DNA of 7,438 nucleotides, taken from the NCBI GenBank assembly GCA_018381425.1, contig JAGZRY010000075.1:1-7438 (forward strand), written 5' to 3'. This DNA comes from Haemophilus parainfluenzae. Lineage in GTDB: Bacteria; Pseudomonadota; Gammaproteobacteria; Enterobacterales; Pasteurellaceae. Shown here piece by piece: positions 6,199-7,438 of the stretch. Position 1 is the stretch's first letter. Each line of letters begins with the position of its first letter. The notes below the pieces were generated by a model, which was not told the DNA's origin, searched no databases, and saw only the letters and a program-made list of their open reading frames with translations. The translations under genes were made by a program, and so were the position numbers.

Positions 6199-7438
6199 TT
6201 ATTTCTCATCACGACCAAATGATGCCGGATTGAAGAAATTAGGATTGTTTCTTAACTGTTCTAAACGACTTGGATCAAGCGGTTTATTTAAGTTACCGTA
6301 TTGTGGATTTTGTTCCTGTACTGGTTCTGGTTGTGGATTATGTCTTAATGCATCTAAACCATGTAAACCAACTGGCGGCTGTGGCTGAATTGTTTCTTGC
6401 GCTACTGGTTGTTGAACTGGCGCTTGTTGTACTGCGGCTTGAGGACGAGCAATCACTACTGGCTCAGCTGCAACAACATCACCTAAACCTGTTGCAACGA
6501 TCGTCACACGAATTTCATTACTCATTTCAGGGACTAAACTGGTACCCACAACGATAGTCGCATCTTCTGATGCAAAGCTACCTACTGTGTCACCCACCAC
6601 GTTAAATTCGTCAAAGCCGAGATCCATACCTGAGGTAATATTAACAAGGATACCTTTAGCATTAGAAAGATCGACTTTCTCTAATAAATCATTTTTTATT
6701 GCAAGACGTGCTGCTTCTTCTGCACGGCCCGCACCTGGTTCACTTTGAGCTGAACCGAAACCAATCATTGCTTGGCCCATTTCTGACATAACGGTTCTTA
6801 CGTCTGCGAAGTCCACGTTGATTAAACCTGGAGACGTAATCATATCTGAGATGCCCATAACAGAGTTACGTAATACATCATTGGCAGCAGCAAAAGCATC
6901 AATTAACGTTGCATTTTTTGGGAGAACTTTTTGGATTTGTTGGTTAGGAATAATGATCATTGAATCCACGTATTGTGAAAGATCTTTAATCCCTAATTCA
7001 GCAAATTGCATACGTTTTTTGCCTTCAAAGCTAAATGGCTTAGTAACAACAGCAACAGTTAAAATGCCTAATTCTTTCGCAACTTTAGCGACGATCGGTG
7101 CGGCACCAGTACCTGTACCACCACCCATACCAGCTGCGATAAAGACCATGTCTGCCCCTTCAAGCATTTTACGGATTTCTTCTTGGTCATCTTCAGCCGC
7201 TTTACGACCTACATTTGGGTTTGCCCCTGCACCAAGACCTTTCGTTGTTGCCCCACCAATTTGTACAGTTTGTTGAACTTGGCTTTTGCGTAATGCTTGC
7301 GCATCGGTATTCACCGCATAGAATACGATTTTACCGTGCTCTTCGCTATCAATTGCACTTTCGCCCAAGAAATTACCATTGAATTCTTGTTGCACCATGT
7401 TAGCAACCATGTGGTTAACTGCGTTACCGCCGCCTCCA
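6199..7438 (-). CDS. ftsZ: Cell division GTPase FtsZ (5' end beyond right edge)
   Basis: 412 codons are visible; the frame continues through 7411-7438 as GGGGNAVNH, the first nucleotide-binding loop, so roughly 20 N-terminal residues are missing. FtsZ polymerises with GTP into the cytokinetic ring. The tubulin signature GGGTGTG (about 7105-7130), the PNQQIQK loop, the NDVL segment and the T7 loop [12 protein letters not shown], which supplies the catalytic aspartate, are all present. Compared with E. coli there is an extra stretch of about 19 residues between HMV and the AVNTDAQ strand (about 7324-7398), which I recall also in H. influenzae FtsZ. A linker rich in Gln and Pro (about 6300-6470) leads to a tail ending [12 protein letters not shown] in place of the E. 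coli DIPAFLR peptide. It is the first visible gene of the unit continuing into lpxC. Confidence 0.97.
   Translation of the reverse strand, partial: GGGGNAVNHMVANMVQQEFNGNFLGESAIDSEEHGKIVFYAVNTDAQALRKSQVQQTVQIGGATTKGLGAGANPNVGRKAAEDDQEEIRKMLEGADMVFIAAGMGGGTGTGAAPIVAKVAKELGILTVAVVTKPFSFEGKKRMQFAELGIKDLSQYVDSMIIIPNQQIQKVLPKNATLIDAFAAANDVLRNSVMGISDMITSPGLINVDFADVRTVMSEMGQAMIGFGSAQSEPGAGRAEEAARLAIKNDLLEKVDLSNAKGILVNITSGMDLGFDEFNVVGDTVGSFASEDATIVVGTSLVPEMSNEIRVTIVATGLGDVVAAEPVVIARPQAAVQQAPVQQPVAQETIQPQPPVGLHGLDALRHNPQPEPVQEQNPQYGNLNKPLDPSRLEQLRNNPNFFNPASFGRDEK

Noticed and set aside
6275..6283. TCAAGCGGT, close to the Actinobacillus-type uptake core ACAAGCGGT
   Set aside because: It has one mismatch, lies in coding sequence of the ftsZ tail, and is not repeated; chance is enough.
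6818..7276. 152-codon plus-strand frame (with similar ones at 6146-6388 and 6270-6557)
   Set aside because: These are antisense to ftsZ, whose codon pattern leaves the opposite strand open; no motif or ribosome site supports them.

Overview
The window looks like chromosomal DNA of a Pasteurellaceae bacterium, most likely a Haemophilus species. It is AT-rich. The ftsZ product carries the insert and the FFNP-type C-terminus that I recall from Haemophilus FtsZ. It holds one canonical Haemophilus uptake signal core (AAGTGCGGT) and three copies of a one-base variant (AAGAGCGGT). The species cannot be fixed from this sequence; it does not match my memory of H. influenzae Rd, where lpxC and pheA are neighbours.

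Left third (1-1804): the left end of a Mu-like transposable prophage, cut short. Reading right from the edge there is a lambda/LexA-type repressor on the minus strand (open at the left edge), a control region with an operator-like array and a strong early promoter, a complete ner gene, and only the N-terminal DNA-binding part of the MuA transposase gene. The A homology stops at about 1640-1646 and runs straight into the 5' half of a ytfJ-like exported-protein gene on the opposite strand. The rest of A, the remainder of the phage and the 3' half of ytfJ are absent from this side. This is best explained by a deletion in a prophage that had inserted into ytfJ.

Middle (1805-2303): a short divergent promoter region, then yjdM (PhnA-type zinc-ribbon protein) and a strong bidirectional terminator built from an inverted pair of uptake-signal variants.

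Right part (2311-7438), all on the minus strand and so read right to left: ftsZ (5' end outside the window), lpxC, a terminator, ushA and pheA. ftsZ-lpxC is the end of the division and cell-wall cluster, covering cytokinesis and the committed step of lipid A synthesis. ushA (periplasmic nucleotide and UDP-sugar hydrolase) and pheA (chorismate mutase/prephenate dehydratase) are spaced so that the pheA ribosome-binding site overlaps the ushA stop codon, which suggests a two-gene operon. All four are full-length, ordinary-looking genes apart from the truncated ftsZ edge.

I did not find a wholly new system. The most unusual object is the decayed Mu-like lysogeny module, which keeps an apparently intact repressor, operators, Ner and a catalytically dead transposase fragment, and might still provide immunity.
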